From positions 3,766,001 through 3,830,000 of the forward strand of contig NZ_CP139715.1 in the NCBI RefSeq assembly GCF_034377285.1: 64,000 nt of DNA, given 5' to 3'. The translations under genes were made by a program, and so were the position numbers. Source of the DNA: Thalassobaculum sp. OXR-137 (GTDB lineage Bacteria > Pseudomonadota > Alphaproteobacteria > Thalassobaculales > Thalassobaculaceae). The notes beneath the pieces were generated by a model. It saw only the letters and a program-made list of their open reading frames with translations. It was not told the origin of the DNA and did not search any database. How positions within the stretch are numbered: position 1 is the stretch's first letter; every line of letters starts with the position of its first letter. Below are positions 17,293 through 28,117 of this stretch, piece after piece.

Positions 17293-17724
17293 ATGGCCCG
17301 CGTTACCGTCGAAGACTGCATCGTCAAGATCCCGAACCGGTTCGACCTGGTGATGGCCGCAGCCCAGCGCTCGCGCGACGTCTCCGCCGGCTCCACCATC
17401 ACCGTGGACCGGGACAACGACAAGAACCCGGTTATCGCCCTGCGCGAGATCGCCGAGGAGACCGTGGATATCGCGGCTCTGAACGAGGCGCTGATCAAGG
17501 GTCTGCAGAAGCATGTCGAGATCGACGAGCCCGAGGACGACGACATGGAGCGCCTGATCGGCTCCGATGCCGGTGCCGGCAGTGTCGGACTGGACGGCCG
17601 GCTCGCCGAGGGTGAAACTCTCGGGGAAGACGCGGCGGAGGATCTCGGTATGGAGATCGAGCAGGGTGACGGTGGCCAGCAGTTCGAGGATGTCGACGAC
17701 AGCGAGCTCGACCGCGAAGGTTGA
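17293..17724 (+). CDS. rpoZ: DNA-directed RNA polymerase omega subunit
   Basis: 143 aa. The N-terminal 60 residues are the omega core: [25 protein letters not shown] and [15 protein letters not shown]. The C-terminal half is an extended acidic tail rich in Asp, Glu and Gly, longer than in Escherichia coli (91 aa) but common in alphaproteobacteria. Omega helps assemble beta-prime and forms part of the ppGpp site. It lies directly upstream of the ppGpp synthetase gene, 75 nt away, as in many proteobacteria. Confidence 0.96.
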   Translation: MARVTVEDCIVKIPNRFDLVMAAAQRSRDVSAGSTITVDRDNDKNPVIALREIAEETVDIAALNEALIKGLQKHVEIDEPEDDDMERLIGSDAGAGSVGLDGRLAEGETLGEDAAEDLGMEIEQGDGGQQFEDVDDSELDREG

Positions 17725-17799
17725 TCCAGCCGCCATGCGCCCGGATTTTCCGGGCCGGCGTCCCTATATGCATAGGCACCTGCCGAAGGTGCTGATGCC

Positions 17800-19944
17800 A
17801 TGATCCGTCAATACGAACTTGTCGAGCGCGTACGGGCCTACGATCCGACCACGGACGAAGCCGCGCTCGACCGCGCGTATGTCTACGCGATGAAGATGCA
17901 CGGTTCGCAGACGCGGGCCTCGGGCGACCCGTATTTCTCCCATCCTCTGGAAGTCGCCGGCATTCTGACCGAGATGAAGCTCGACCACGGCACGGTCATC
18001 ACCGCGCTGCTGCACGACGTCATCGAGGATACCGAGGCGACCCTTGCCGACGTGCGTAACCTGTTCGGCGACGAGATCGCCCGACTGGTGGACGGCGTCA
18101 CCAAGCTGACCCGCATCGAGTTGCAGTCGGACCGCACCAAACAGGCCGAGAACTTCCGTAAGCTCGTGCTGGCGATGAGCCAGGACATCCGCGTGCTCCT
18201 GGTGAAGCTGGCGGACCGGGTGCACAACATGCGCACCCTGCATTTCATAAAGAACCCGGACAAGCGCCGGCGGATCGCCGCCGAGACGATGGATATCTAC
18301 GCGCCGCTCGCCGCGCGCATCGGCATCAACGAGATCAAGGACGAGCTCGAAGACCTCGCCTTCGCCGAAATCAACCCGGACGCCCGCACCTCGATCAAGG
18401 CCCGGCTCGACTACCTGCGCAGCCAGGGCGGCGACATGGTGGAGAGCATCATCGCCGAGCTGCACGAGAAGCTGGCCGATGCCGGCGTGCATGCCGATAT
18501 CTCCGGCCGGATGAAGACCCCCTATTCGATCTGGCAGAAGATGCAGCGCAAGGAAGTCGGGATCGAGCAACTGTCCGACATCATGGCCTTCCGGCTGGTC
18601 GTCGATAATATCGGCGACTGCTACCAGTGCCTGGGCGCCATGCACGGCTCCTATCCGGTCGTGCCGGGCCGATTCAAGGACTACATCTCGACGCCGAAGC
18701 CGAACGGCTACCGGTCGCTGCATACCGGCGTGATCGGGCCGCACCGTCAGCGCATCGAGGTGCAGATCCGTACCCGCGAAATGCACGACGTGGCCGAACT
18801 CGGCGTGGCCGCGCATTGGAACTACAAGCAGCGCGACGCGATCAACGAGGGCAAGCAGTACCGATGGATCCGCGAGCTGCTCGACATTCTTGAGCAGGCC
18901 TCCGGTCCGGAAGAGTTCCTGGAGCACACCAAGCTGGAGATGTACCAGGATCAGGTGTTCTGCTTCACCCCGAAGGGCGACCTGATCGCCCTGCCGCAAG
19001 GGGCGGTGCCGATCGACTTCGCCTATGCCGTCCATTCCGAGGTCGGCGACCGCACCGTCGGCGCCAAGCTGAACGGCCGCCTGGTGCCGCTGATGACCCA
19101 GCTGCGCAACGGCGACCAGGTGGAGATCGTCACCTCGAAGACCTCCACGCCGTCGCCGAACTGGGAACAGATCGTCGTCACCGGCAAGGCCAAGGCGCGA
19201 ATCCGCCGCTTCGTGCGTCTGAAGCGTCGCCAGCAGTTCTCCGATCTCGGCAAGGCGATGCTGCAGAAGGCGTTCCGCCAGGAAGGCCATCCGTTCTCCG
19301 AAAAGCAGCTCGAGCCGCTGCTCGGCCGGTTCCACGCCGAGGCGGTGGAAGACCTCTATGCCGGCATCGGCGAGGGGCTGGAGAGCGCGCTGGAAGTCAT
19401 CCACGCCGTGCATCCGCCGGTGGTCGAGCCGAAGAAGGAAGAGAACGTCGTCCCGATCGCCCGGGCGCGGGGCCGGGCCAAGAAGGGCCGGCAGAAGGAT
19501 GCGCTGCCGATCCGCGGGCTGATCGACGGCATGGCGATGCATTTCGCGCGCTGCTGCCACCCGCTCCCAGGCGAGCGGATCGTCGGCATCGTCACCACGG
19601 GCAAAGGGGTGACGATCCATACGATCGACTGCGAAACCCTGGAGGGGTTCCAGGACCAGCCGGAGCGCTGGCTGGACGTGGCCTGGGACGACGACGCGGA
19701 GTCGGCCCATGTGGGGCGCCTGGACGTGGTGATCGCCAATGAGCCCGGCAGCCTCGGCTCGCTGTCTACGGTGATCGGCAAGAATGGCGGTAACATCATG
19801 AACCTGAAGATCGTGAACCGCTCCGTCGATTTCTTCGAGATGCTGATCGACGTGGAGGTGGCCGATATCAGGCACCTGACCACGATCATCGCCGCGCTGC
19901 GTGCGACGCCGGTGATCAACTCCGTCGATCGCGCGCGCGGGTGA
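17800..19944 (+). CDS. spoT: Bifunctional (p)ppGpp synthetase/hydrolase
   Basis: 714 aa long-form RSH protein. Domains in order: the HD hydrolase (HDVIEDTEAT near 70, with HNMRTL), the RelA/SpoT synthetase (YSIWQKMQRK, AFRLVVDNIGDCYQCLG, YISTPKPNGYRSLHT), TGS (DQVFCFTPKGDLIALPQGA), a zinc-finger region with FARCCHPLPGERI, and a C-terminal ACT domain (GSLGSLSTVIGKNGGNI). An intact HD site with an intact synthetase indicates the single dual-function enzyme typical of alphaproteobacteria. acpS follows 10 nt later. Confidence 0.97.
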   Translation: MIRQYELVERVRAYDPTTDEAALDRAYVYAMKMHGSQTRASGDPYFSHPLEVAGILTEMKLDHGTVITALLHDVIEDTEATLADVRNLFGDEIARLVDGVTKLTRIELQSDRTKQAENFRKLVLAMSQDIRVLLVKLADRVHNMRTLHFIKNPDKRRRIAAETMDIYAPLAARIGINEIKDELEDLAFAEINPDARTSIKARLDYLRSQGGDMVESIIAELHEKLADAGVHADISGRMKTPYSIWQKMQRKEVGIEQLSDIMAFRLVVDNIGDCYQCLGAMHGSYPVVPGRFKDYISTPKPNGYRSLHTGVIGPHRQRIEVQIRTREMHDVAELGVAAHWNYKQRDAINEGKQYRWIRELLDILEQASGPEEFLEHTKLEMYQDQVFCFTPKGDLIALPQGAVPIDFAYAVHSEVGDRTVGAKLNGRLVPLMTQLRNGDQVEIVTSKTSTPSPNWEQIVVTGKAKARIRRFVRLKRRQQFSDLGKAMLQKAFRQEGHPFSEKQLEPLLGRFHAEAVEDLYAGIGEGLESALEVIHAVHPPVVEPKKEENVVPIARARGRAKKGRQKDALPIRGLIDGMAMHFARCCHPLPGERIVGIVTTGKGVTIHTIDCETLEGFQDQPERWLDVAWDDDAESAHVGRLDVVIANEPGSLGSLSTVIGKNGGNIMNLKIVNRSVDFFEMLIDVEVADIRHLTTIIAALRATPVINSVDRARG

Positions 19945-19954
19945 GGGGCGAAGG

Positions 19955-20383
19955 ATGATCCTCGGCATCGGCGCCGACCTGGTCGACACCCGCCGGATCG
20001 AAGCGGCCCTGAATCGGTTCGGCGACCGCTTCCGTCACCGCTGCTTCGCCGCCCAGGAGATCGCCCGGGCGGAGAACGCCGCCGATCCGGCCCTGGTCTA
20101 CGCCAAGCGGTTCGCCGCCAAGGAGGCCGTCTGGAAGGCACTCGGCGACGATGCGCGCGACGGCATCCAGTGGCGCGAGCTCGTGGTGGAGAATGCGCGC
20201 TCCGGAAAGCCGCGCTTCGTGCTCTCCGGCAGGGCGGCCGAACGGCTGGCAACCCTCACGCCGCAGGGAATGATCGCCCGCATCGACCTGTCTTTGTCGG
20301 ATGAGCCGCCATACGCGCAGGCTTTCGTGGTCGTCTCCGCGGCACCGGCCTCCATCGAGGCTCTGAGGCCCGGCGAAGGCTAG
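19955..20383 (+). CDS. acpS: Holo-[acyl-carrier-protein] synthase
   Basis: 142 aa phosphopantetheinyl transferase, slightly longer than the usual 120-135 aa. The Mg-binding residues are in GIGADLVDTRRIE (Asp8) and KRFAAKEAVWKALG. It converts apo-ACP to holo-ACP with CoA. In many relatives pdxJ lies between spoT and acpS; here spoT is followed directly by acpS. The extra C-terminal residues (APASIEALRPGEG) have no known role. Confidence 0.95.
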   Translation: MILGIGADLVDTRRIEAALNRFGDRFRHRCFAAQEIARAENAADPALVYAKRFAAKEAVWKALGDDARDGIQWRELVVENARSGKPRFVLSGRAAERLATLTPQGMIARIDLSLSDEPPYAQAFVVVSAAPASIEALRPGEG

Positions 20384-20512
20384 GCTCGTAAACCGGCGAA
20401 GCCGGGGTCAATCGCCGAGGGCATTGCTTGCCCCGGCGCGTCAAATTCGGCATACCGGTCCATGCTCGCGCATGCGGCGCTGGGTGCCAAGGTCTTGTCA
20501 GGATGGGTTTCG

Positions 20513-21241
20513 ATGGCTGCAAAAAAATCGGGCGGGTACGGTGAGTTGATCCGCACCGTGATAATCGCCTGTGCCATCGCGCTCGGCATCCGGACCTTCT
20601 TCTACGAACCGTTCAACATCCCTTCGGGCTCGATGATCCCGACCCTGCTGGTCGGCGACTACCTGTTCGTGTCCAAGGCGTCCTACGGCTACAGCCGCTA
20701 CTCGCTGCCCCTGGCGCTGCCGCTGATCCCGGGCCGGGTGCTCTTCACCCCGCCGGAGCGCGGCGACGTCGTGGTGTTCAAGCTGCCGAGCGACAACAGC
20801 ACCGACTACATCAAGCGCATCGTCGGGCTGCCGGGCGACCGGGTTCAGGTAAAGGGCGGCATCCTCCACATCAACGGCGAGCCGGTGAAGCGCCGCCAGA
20901 TCGAGGATTTCCAGCCGGAGAACGGTTCCCGCCCGGTCGCGCAGTTCATCGAGACCCTGCCGAACGGCCGTGAGCACCGGATTCTGGAGCTCAGCGACAC
21001 CATGAGCGCCGACAACACCCCCGAATACCGGGTGCCGGCGGGGCACTATTTCGCCATGGGCGACAACCGCGACAATTCACGGGACAGCCGTTTCCCGGAG
21101 GTCGGACCCATTCCCGAGCAGAACCTGGTGGGCAGGGCCGACGTCCTGTTCTTCTCCCATGACGGCAGCGCGAAGCTGTGGGAAGTGTGGAAATGGCCCT
21201 TTGCCATTCGTTACGGACGTCTGCTGGAAGGCATCGAATGA
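20513..21241 (+). CDS. lepB: Signal peptidase I
   Basis: 242 aa from the ATG at 20513, chosen for the AGGA 9 nt upstream and a short cytosolic N-terminus before the membrane segment (LIRTVIIACAIALGIRTFF); an ATG at 20462 is possible. The catalytic dyad is Ser40 in PSGSM and Lys101 in YIKRIVGLPGD; GDNRDNSRDSR is the box E motif. It removes signal peptides of exported proteins at the inner membrane. Its stop overlaps the rnc start (ATGA). Confidence 0.96.
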   Translation: MAAKKSGGYGELIRTVIIACAIALGIRTFFYEPFNIPSGSMIPTLLVGDYLFVSKASYGYSRYSLPLALPLIPGRVLFTPPERGDVVVFKLPSDNSTDYIKRIVGLPGDRVQVKGGILHINGEPVKRRQIEDFQPENGSRPVAQFIETLPNGREHRILELSDTMSADNTPEYRVPAGHYFAMGDNRDNSRDSRFPEVGPIPEQNLVGRADVLFFSHDGSAKLWEVWKWPFAIRYGRLLEGIE

Positions 21242-21921
21242 CGTCGGATGACACGGATCTGTCGGCGCTCGCCGAGATCCTGGGACACGCGTTCAATCAT
21301 ACCGAAGTTCTGCGGCGTGCGGTAACCCATGCCAGCGCCGAGCCTCGGGCCTGGAATGCCTACGAGCGCCTTGAATTCCTGGGCGACCGGGTGCTGGCGC
21401 TGGTCGTCGCCGAGCAGCTTCTCGACCGCTTCCCGCACGAGCGCGAGGGCGCGATCGCCAAGCGCCACGTGAACCTGGTCCGCCGCGAGGCCCTAGCCCA
21501 GGTGGCGCGTACGATCGATCTGGGACGGTTCCTGATCCTGTCGCGCGGCGAGGACGATGCCGGGTCGCGCAACAGCGACACCATCCTGTCCGACGCCATG
21601 GAAGCGGTCATCGGCGCACTCTATCTGGACGGCGGGCTGGAGGCGGCGCGGCGCTTCATCCTGAACGAGTGGAACCGGCTGCTGGAGCTGGACCTGCGCC
21701 CGCCCCAGGACCCGAAGACCACGCTGCAGGAATGGGCCCAGGGTCGCAAGCTGGCCCTGCCGCGCTATATCACCGTCACCCAGTCCGGGCCGGCGCATGC
21801 GCCCGAGTTCACGGTCCAGGTGGTGGTAGAAGGACAGGAGCCGACCATCGGGGTCGGCCGATCCAAGCGGCTGGCCGAACAGGCCGCAGCCGCCGAACTG
21901 ATCAAACGGGTGGGAGCATGA
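21238..21921 (+). CDS. rnc: Ribonuclease III
   Basis: 227 aa. The endonuclease domain has the signature ERLEFLGDRVL and the second acidic cluster SDAMEAVIGALYLDGG; a C-terminal double-stranded-RNA-binding domain has DPKTTLQEWAQGRKL, and GRSKRLAEQAAAAEL. It processes rRNA precursors and double-stranded RNA. It overlaps both lepB (upstream) and era (downstream) by ATGA, the classical lepB-rnc-era coupling. Confidence 0.97.
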   Translation: MTSDDTDLSALAEILGHAFNHTEVLRRAVTHASAEPRAWNAYERLEFLGDRVLALVVAEQLLDRFPHEREGAIAKRHVNLVRREALAQVARTIDLGRFLILSRGEDDAGSRNSDTILSDAMEAVIGALYLDGGLEAARRFILNEWNRLLELDLRPPQDPKTTLQEWAQGRKLALPRYITVTQSGPAHAPEFTVQVVVEGQEPTIGVGRSKRLAEQAAAAELIKRVGA

Positions 21922-22820
21922 ACGCCCCGAAGTCTCATTGCGGATTTGTCGCCCTTCTCGGCGCGCCGAATGCCGGCAAGTCGACTCTGGTGAACCAGAT
22001 GGTGGGGGCCAAGGTTTCCATCGTCACGCACAAGGTCCAGACCACCCGCAGCCGCATTCGCGGGATCGCCCTGGAGGGCGACACCCAGATCGTGCTGGTG
22101 GACACGCCGGGCATCTTCCAGCCGAAGCGCCGGCTGGACCGGGCCATGGTGCATGCCGCCTGGGCCGGCGCCGGGGACGCCGACGTGGTCGTCCTGGTCG
22201 CCGACGCCCGGCAGGGCCTGGACGACGACACGATGCGGATCATCGAGGGGCTCAAACAGGCCGGCCGCAAGGCGGTGCTCGCCCTGAACAAGGTCGACGA
22301 CATCAAGCGTGAGAAGCTGCTGCCGATCGCCGCCGAGTTCAGCGAGGCCTTCGACTTCGAGCGGGTCTTCATGATCTCGGCCCTGAACGGCAGCGGCTGC
22401 GCCGACCTGCGCAAATATCTGGCCGAGCGGATGGCGCCGGGCCCCTGGCTCTATCCCGAGGACGAGCTCAGCGATCTGCCGATGCGCCTGATGGCGGCGG
22501 AGATCACCCGCGAGAAGGTCTTCCTGCGCCTGCATGACGAACTGCCCTATTCGGCCACGGTGGAAACCGATCAGTGGACCGAACGGGACGACGGCTCGGT
22601 GCGGATCGACCAGACCCTGTACGTGGAACGCGACAGCCAGAAGAAGATCGCGCTCGGTAAAGGTGGTCAGAAAATCAAAGAGATCGGGTCTCAGGCTCGC
22701 ACGGAACTTGAAGAGATGCTGGAGCGCCGCGTCCACCTGTTCCTGTTCGTGAAGGTCCGCGAGAACTGGCAGGACGACCGCCAGCACCTGCGCGAATGGG
22801 GCCTGGAATGGGACGTGTGA
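21918..22820 (+). CDS. era: GTPase Era
   Basis: 300 aa. The GTPase domain has G1 GAPNAGKST (15-23), G3 DTPGIF and G4 NKVD; the C-terminal KH domain has the signature IALGKGGQKIKEIGSQAR. Era binds the 3' end of 16S rRNA and matures the 30S subunit. It is the last gene of the lepB-rnc-era set; the IS110 element begins about 60 nt after its stop, so it may have cut era from downstream genes such as recO. Confidence 0.97.
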   Translation: MNAPKSHCGFVALLGAPNAGKSTLVNQMVGAKVSIVTHKVQTTRSRIRGIALEGDTQIVLVDTPGIFQPKRRLDRAMVHAAWAGAGDADVVVLVADARQGLDDDTMRIIEGLKQAGRKAVLALNKVDDIKREKLLPIAAEFSEAFDFERVFMISALNGSGCADLRKYLAERMAPGPWLYPEDELSDLPMRLMAAEITREKVFLRLHDELPYSATVETDQWTERDDGSVRIDQTLYVERDSQKKIALGKGGQKIKEIGSQARTELEEMLERRVHLFLFVKVRENWQDDRQHLREWGLEWDV

Positions 22821-24008
<1,188 letters not shown>

Positions 24009-24067
24009 CCAAGATCACAGTCGCTGACGCAAGTCAGGATCTGCGGTGCACCAACGCCGGAGCATCG

Positions 24068-24091
24068 ATCCTGATGTGCATCAGGATGACG
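24068..24091. repeat. REP-like hairpin at the IS110 right junction
   Basis: ATCCTGATG (24068-24076), TG, CATCAGGAT (24079-24087), then GACG. The right arm is continuous genomic sequence; the left arm continues across the element as CGTCATCCT at 22872-22880. The outer sequence CGTCATCCTGA is shared with family B repeats (5553-5628). Confidence 0.75.
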
Positions 24092-24127
24092 TGCTAGGGT
24101 TTGCGAGAATTCAAAGCCAGGACCGTC

Positions 24128-24832
24128 TTGACCCAACCCTCCGCCCATCCGGACGACCCGCATTACATCACCCGGAGCGGTTGGCTGCGGGCGGCGGTTC
24201 TCGGTGCCAATGACGGGATCGTCTCCGTCTCCTCTCTGATCGTCGGTGTCGCCGCCGCCGATCCGTCGCCGACGGCTGCCATCATCGCCGGTGTGGCGGG
24301 ACTGGCGGCAGGGGCGATGTCGATGGCGGCCGGCGAGTACGTTTCGGTCTCTTCGCAGGCCGATACGGAGAAGGCGGATATCCGACGCGAGCGCAAGGCG
24401 CTGGAGCGGGTTCCCGAGGCCGAGTTCGAGGAACTGACGGCGATCTACGAACACAAGGGCCTGAGCCGCGAAACCGCGCTGCAGGTCGCCCGGGAACTGA
24501 CGGCGAACGATGCCCTCGGCGCCCATGTGCGCGACGAACTCGGCCTGTCCGAGGTCCATGCCGCCAATCCGATCCAGGCGGCCCTCGCCTCGGGACTGAC
24601 ATTCACCTGCGCCGCCGCCGTGCCGGTTCTGGCGACAGTCCTGTCGCCGGCGGGATTCACGATCCCGACGGTCCTGATCGTCACCGTGGTGGCGCTGGCC
24701 CTTCTCGGTGCGCTGGGCGCGCGGGCAGGCGGGGCGCCGATGGGGCGGGCGGCCCTGCGGGTCGTGGTCTGGGGCGTGTTCGCCATGGGGGTCACCGCCG
24801 TCGTCGGCTCGCTGTTCGGCGTTAGCGTCTGA
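24128..24832 (+). CDS. VIT1/CCC1-family membrane transporter (iron/manganese)
   Basis: 234 aa from a TTG at 24128, preferred because CAGGA lies about 6 nt upstream; a TTG at 24101 is also open and no ATG is available. Features are HYITRSGWLRAAVLGANDGIVS, the Gly/Ala-rich first membrane hairpin, AGAMSMAAGEYVSVSSQ, a cytosolic metal-binding helical stretch (EKADIRRERKALE...EELTAIYEHKGL) and three C-terminal membrane helices. The family moves Fe2+ or Mn2+ across membranes. The IS110 right end lies only 55 nt upstream, so the insertion may have altered its promoter. Confidence 0.9.
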   Translation: MTQPSAHPDDPHYITRSGWLRAAVLGANDGIVSVSSLIVGVAAADPSPTAAIIAGVAGLAAGAMSMAAGEYVSVSSQADTEKADIRRERKALERVPEAEFEELTAIYEHKGLSRETALQVARELTANDALGAHVRDELGLSEVHAANPIQAALASGLTFTCAAAVPVLATVLSPAGFTIPTVLIVTVVALALLGALGARAGGAPMGRAALRVVVWGVFAMGVTAVVGSLFGVSV

Positions 24833-24895
24833 CGTCGCTCCGCTACCGCCGTTTCGGCCCTCCCCAGCAACCCTCCGGCATCCTACCTTGGCCCC

Positions 24896-25669
24896 ATGAT
24901 TGACTGGACCGACACCGGCATCGTCCTCTCCGCCCGCCCGCACGGGGAGGGATCGGCCATCGTCACCCTGCTGACCGCTGAGCACGGACGCCATGCCGGC
25001 CTCGCCCGAGGCGCCTTCGGGGGCCGCGCTCGGGGGGTGTTCCAGCCGGGCAACCGGGTCAATGCCGAGTGGCGCGCCCGGCTGGCCGAGCATCTGGGCA
25101 GCTGGACCTGCGAGCTCGATACCGGATACGCCGCCGGCGTGATGAACGATCCCCTGCGCCTGTCCGGTCTCTCGGCCATTTGCGCGGTCGCCGATGCCGC
25201 CCTGCCGGAGCGGGAGCCGCATCCAAGACTGTTCGACGCGCTCTGCGCTTTGCTGGACGTCATGGCCGACGACAGCCTCGGCGATGCCTGGATCGCGGTC
25301 TATGTCCGTTGGGAGATCGGCCTGCTCGCCGACCTCGGCTACGGGCTGGATCTGGACACCTGTGCCGCGACCGGGACCAACGACGATCTCGCCTATGTCA
25401 GCCCGCGCTCGGGCCGGGCGGTGTCTCTCGCGGCGGGCGAGCCGTATCGCGACAAGCTGATGACGCTGCCCCGATTCCTTGTCGGAAATCCTGGGAGTCG
25501 CGGCGGCGGCGACTCGGACGACCTGTTCGCCGGACTCGCCCTGTCCGGATTCTTCCTTGAGCGCCATGTGTTTGCGACCCACGGCCGCCAACCGCCGCCG
25601 GCGCGGACGCGATTCGTTGAACGGTTCGCCGAGCGCGCTACAGTATCTGGTGGAGGTTCCAACGCATGA
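24896..25669 (+). CDS. recO: DNA repair protein RecO
   Basis: 257 aa. An N-terminal OB fold ([38 protein letters not shown]) and a helical C-terminal domain ([34 protein letters not shown]) match RecO. It loads RecA on SSB-coated DNA with RecR. The stop overlaps the parC start (ATGA). It normally follows era in this gene order; here the IS110 and transporter gene separate them. Confidence 0.93.
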   Translation: MIDWTDTGIVLSARPHGEGSAIVTLLTAEHGRHAGLARGAFGGRARGVFQPGNRVNAEWRARLAEHLGSWTCELDTGYAAGVMNDPLRLSGLSAICAVADAALPEREPHPRLFDALCALLDVMADDSLGDAWIAVYVRWEIGLLADLGYGLDLDTCAATGTNDDLAYVSPRSGRAVSLAAGEPYRDKLMTLPRFLVGNPGSRGGGDSDDLFAGLALSGFFLERHVFATHGRQPPPARTRFVERFAERATVSGGGSNA

Positions 25670-27924
25670 GCACGATATCTTCTGAACTGCCCCCGCCACC
25701 GCCGCCGATCGAGCCGGGTACCGTCCGGGACACCTGGCTGGCCGATGCGCTGAGCGAGCGTTATCTCGCCTATGCCCTATCGACCATCATGGCGCGCTCG
25801 CTGCCGGACGTGCGCGACGGGCTGAAGCCGGTGCATCGTCGCCTGCTGTTCGCCATGCGTCAGCTCAAGCTCGATCCGGGCAGCGCGTTCAAGAAGTCGG
25901 CCCGCGTGGTCGGCGACGTCATGGGTAAGTTCCACCCCCACGGCGACTCGGCGATCTACGACGCCATGGTGCGCCTGGCCCAGGACTTCGCCGTGCGCTA
26001 CCCGCTGGTGGACGGCCAGGGCAATTTCGGCAACGTGGACGGCGATAACGCCGCGGCCATGCGCTACACCGAGGCGCGGCTGACCGAGGTCGCCCAGCGC
26101 CTGCTGGAGGGGATCGACGAGGATACGGTCGATTTCCGCGCCACCTATGACGGGGAGGGCGAGGAGCCCGTCGTCATGCCGGCGGCGTTCCCGAACCTGC
26201 TGGCGAACGGCGCCCAGGGCATCGCGGTCGGCATGGCGACCTCCATTCCGCCGCACAACGTCGACGAGCTCTGCGACGCGCTGCAGCACCTGATCAAGTT
26301 CCCCGATGCGCGCATCGAGACCCTGGTGGACAAGGTCTCCGGCCCGGACTTCCCGACGGGCGGCATCCTGGTCGAATCCCGCGAGTCCGTCATCGAATCC
26401 TACCGCACCGGCCGGGGGTCATTCCGCGTGCGGGCGCGCTGGGAGGTTGAGCCGCTGAAGAACGGCACCTGGCAGATCGTCGTCACCGAGATCCCGTACC
26501 AGGTACAGAAGTCGCGCTTGGTCGAGCGCATGGCGGAGCTGCTGCAGGCCCGCAAGCTGATGCTGCTCGGCGACATCCGCGACGAGTCGGCGGCCGATAT
26601 CCGTCTGGTGCTGGAGCCGAAGAGCCGCAACGTCGATCCAGACGTGCTGATGGAGAGCCTGTTCCGCCAGACCGATCTGGAAAGCCGGATCTCGCTGAAC
26701 CTGAACGTGCTCGACAAGGACAACGTCCCGCGGGTGATGAGCCTGCCGGAGGCGTTGAAGGCGTTCCTCGACCACCGCCACGAGGTGCTGGTCCGGCGCA
26801 CCAACCACCGGCTGGGCAAGATCGCTCATCGCCTGGAGGTGCTGGGCGGCTACCTGATCGCCTTCCTCAATCTGGACGAGGTGATCCGGATCATCCGCGA
26901 GGAGGACGAGCCGAAGGCCGAGTTGATGCGGACGTTCGAGTTGTCCGACGTCCAGGCCGAAGCGATCCTCAACATGCGTCTGCGCTCCCTGCGCAGGCTC
27001 GAGGAGATCGAGCTGCGCAAGGAGTTCGAGCAGCTGTCCGCCGAACGCGACGACCTCAACGACCTGCTCGGCAACGAGGAGCGTCGCTGGAAGGTGATCG
27101 GCCAGCAGATCGGCGAGATCCGCCGGGAATTCGGCAAGTCGACCGAGCTCGGCCGCCGCCGCACCGATATCGGCACCGCGCCCAGCGCCGTGGTCATTCC
27201 GACCGAGGCCATGGTGGAGCGCGAGCCGATCACGGTCATCTGCTCCGAGAAGGGATGGATCCGGGCGCTGCGCGGTCATATCGGCGCCGACCAGGAGGTG
27301 AAGTACAAGGAGGGCGACGGCGAGAGGTTCCGCGTCCACGCGGAGACCACCGACAAGATCCTGGTCTTCGCCACCGACGGACGGTTCTACACGATCGGCG
27401 GCGACAAGCTGCCGTCCGGCCGCGGCCACGGCGAGCCGATCCGCCTGATGATCGACCTGGCCAACGACGAGGACATCGTCACCATCTTCCCGCACCGCGC
27501 CGGAGAGAAGCTGCTGGTCGCCTCGACCGAGGGGCGGGGCTTCATCGTGCCCGCGGACGACGTCCTGGCCCAGACCCGGTCGGGCAAGCAGGTGCTGGGA
27601 ACGGACGCGCAGTCGAAGGCGCGGGTGTGTATCCCGATCACGGGCGATACCGTCGCCGTGGTCGGCACCAACCGCAAGCTGCTGGTCTTCGACGTGGCCG
27701 ATCTGCCCGAGATGGGACGCGGCAAGGGTGTGATCCTGCAGAAGTACAAGTCGGGCGGCACCCTGGCCGACGTGACGGTGTTCAAGGCCGAGGAGGGGCT
27801 CTCCTGGTCGCTTCAGGGTGGCCGCCGACGCACGGAGACCGACCTGACCGCGTGGCGCGGCAAGCGCGCCGGCTCCGGCAAGATGCCGCCGACCGGCTTC
27901 CCGCGTCCGCCGCGGTTTACGTAA
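25666..27924 (+). CDS. parC: DNA topoisomerase IV subunit A
   Basis: 752 aa type IIA topoisomerase. The N-terminal winged-helix region has [27 protein letters not shown] and the catalytic Tyr134 in [11 protein letters not shown]; the tower and coiled-coil regions follow, then a C-terminal domain with fewer beta-pinwheel blades than GyrA and no GyrA box (QRRGGKG). This favours ParC over GyrA. It decatenates daughter chromosomes with ParE, which is not in the window. Translation is probably coupled to recO. Confidence 0.95.
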   Translation: MSTISSELPPPPPPIEPGTVRDTWLADALSERYLAYALSTIMARSLPDVRDGLKPVHRRLLFAMRQLKLDPGSAFKKSARVVGDVMGKFHPHGDSAIYDAMVRLAQDFAVRYPLVDGQGNFGNVDGDNAAAMRYTEARLTEVAQRLLEGIDEDTVDFRATYDGEGEEPVVMPAAFPNLLANGAQGIAVGMATSIPPHNVDELCDALQHLIKFPDARIETLVDKVSGPDFPTGGILVESRESVIESYRTGRGSFRVRARWEVEPLKNGTWQIVVTEIPYQVQKSRLVERMAELLQARKLMLLGDIRDESAADIRLVLEPKSRNVDPDVLMESLFRQTDLESRISLNLNVLDKDNVPRVMSLPEALKAFLDHRHEVLVRRTNHRLGKIAHRLEVLGGYLIAFLNLDEVIRIIREEDEPKAELMRTFELSDVQAEAILNMRLRSLRRLEEIELRKEFEQLSAERDDLNDLLGNEERRWKVIGQQIGEIRREFGKSTELGRRRTDIGTAPSAVVIPTEAMVEREPITVICSEKGWIRALRGHIGADQEVKYKEGDGERFRVHAETTDKILVFATDGRFYTIGGDKLPSGRGHGEPIRLMIDLANDEDIVTIFPHRAGEKLLVASTEGRGFIVPADDVLAQTRSGKQVLGTDAQSKARVCIPITGDTVAVVGTNRKLLVFDVADLPEMGRGKGVILQKYKSGGTLADVTVFKAEEGLSWSLQGGRRRTETDLTAWRGKRAGSGKMPPTGFPRPPRFT

Positions 27925-27965
27925 GAGAAGGCCGCGTCACGGAGGCGGTCCATCCTCGATCTCTC

Positions 27966-28083
27966 TGACCTCGCCCTGAGCAGCCCCGTTCCGGACCTGA
28001 TCCGGGACGGGGCGTGTCGAAGGGCGGGGGATCTGCACCGGCCCTTCGACACGCCCCGTACGGGGCTGCTCAGGGCGAGGTCA
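27966..28083. repeat. Intergenic inverted repeat, family A, with nested palindrome
   Basis: Two inverted family A units (TGACCTCGCCCTGAGCAG...GTGTCGAAGGG and its complement ending CAGGGCGAGGTCA) lie between the convergent ends of parC and bpt. The first unit carries a smaller palindrome, TTCCGGACCTGATCCGGGA, absent from the other copies. Confidence 0.88.
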
Positions 28084-28117
28084 GAGTTCCGATCAGATGA
28101 TTACTGTTCTCAGATGA

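Noticed and set aside
17739-17755. A hairpin (GCCCGGA, TTT, TCCGGGC) between rpoZ and spoT as a terminator
   Set aside because: The stem is only 7 bp and no T tract follows, so read-through from the rpoZ promoter into spoT is more likely.
24068-24087. The 9-bp hairpin at the IS110 right end as a transcription terminator
   Set aside because: There is no T run after it, and its arm continues across the element to form the pre-insertion hairpin. It is better explained as half of the target site plus restored pairing.
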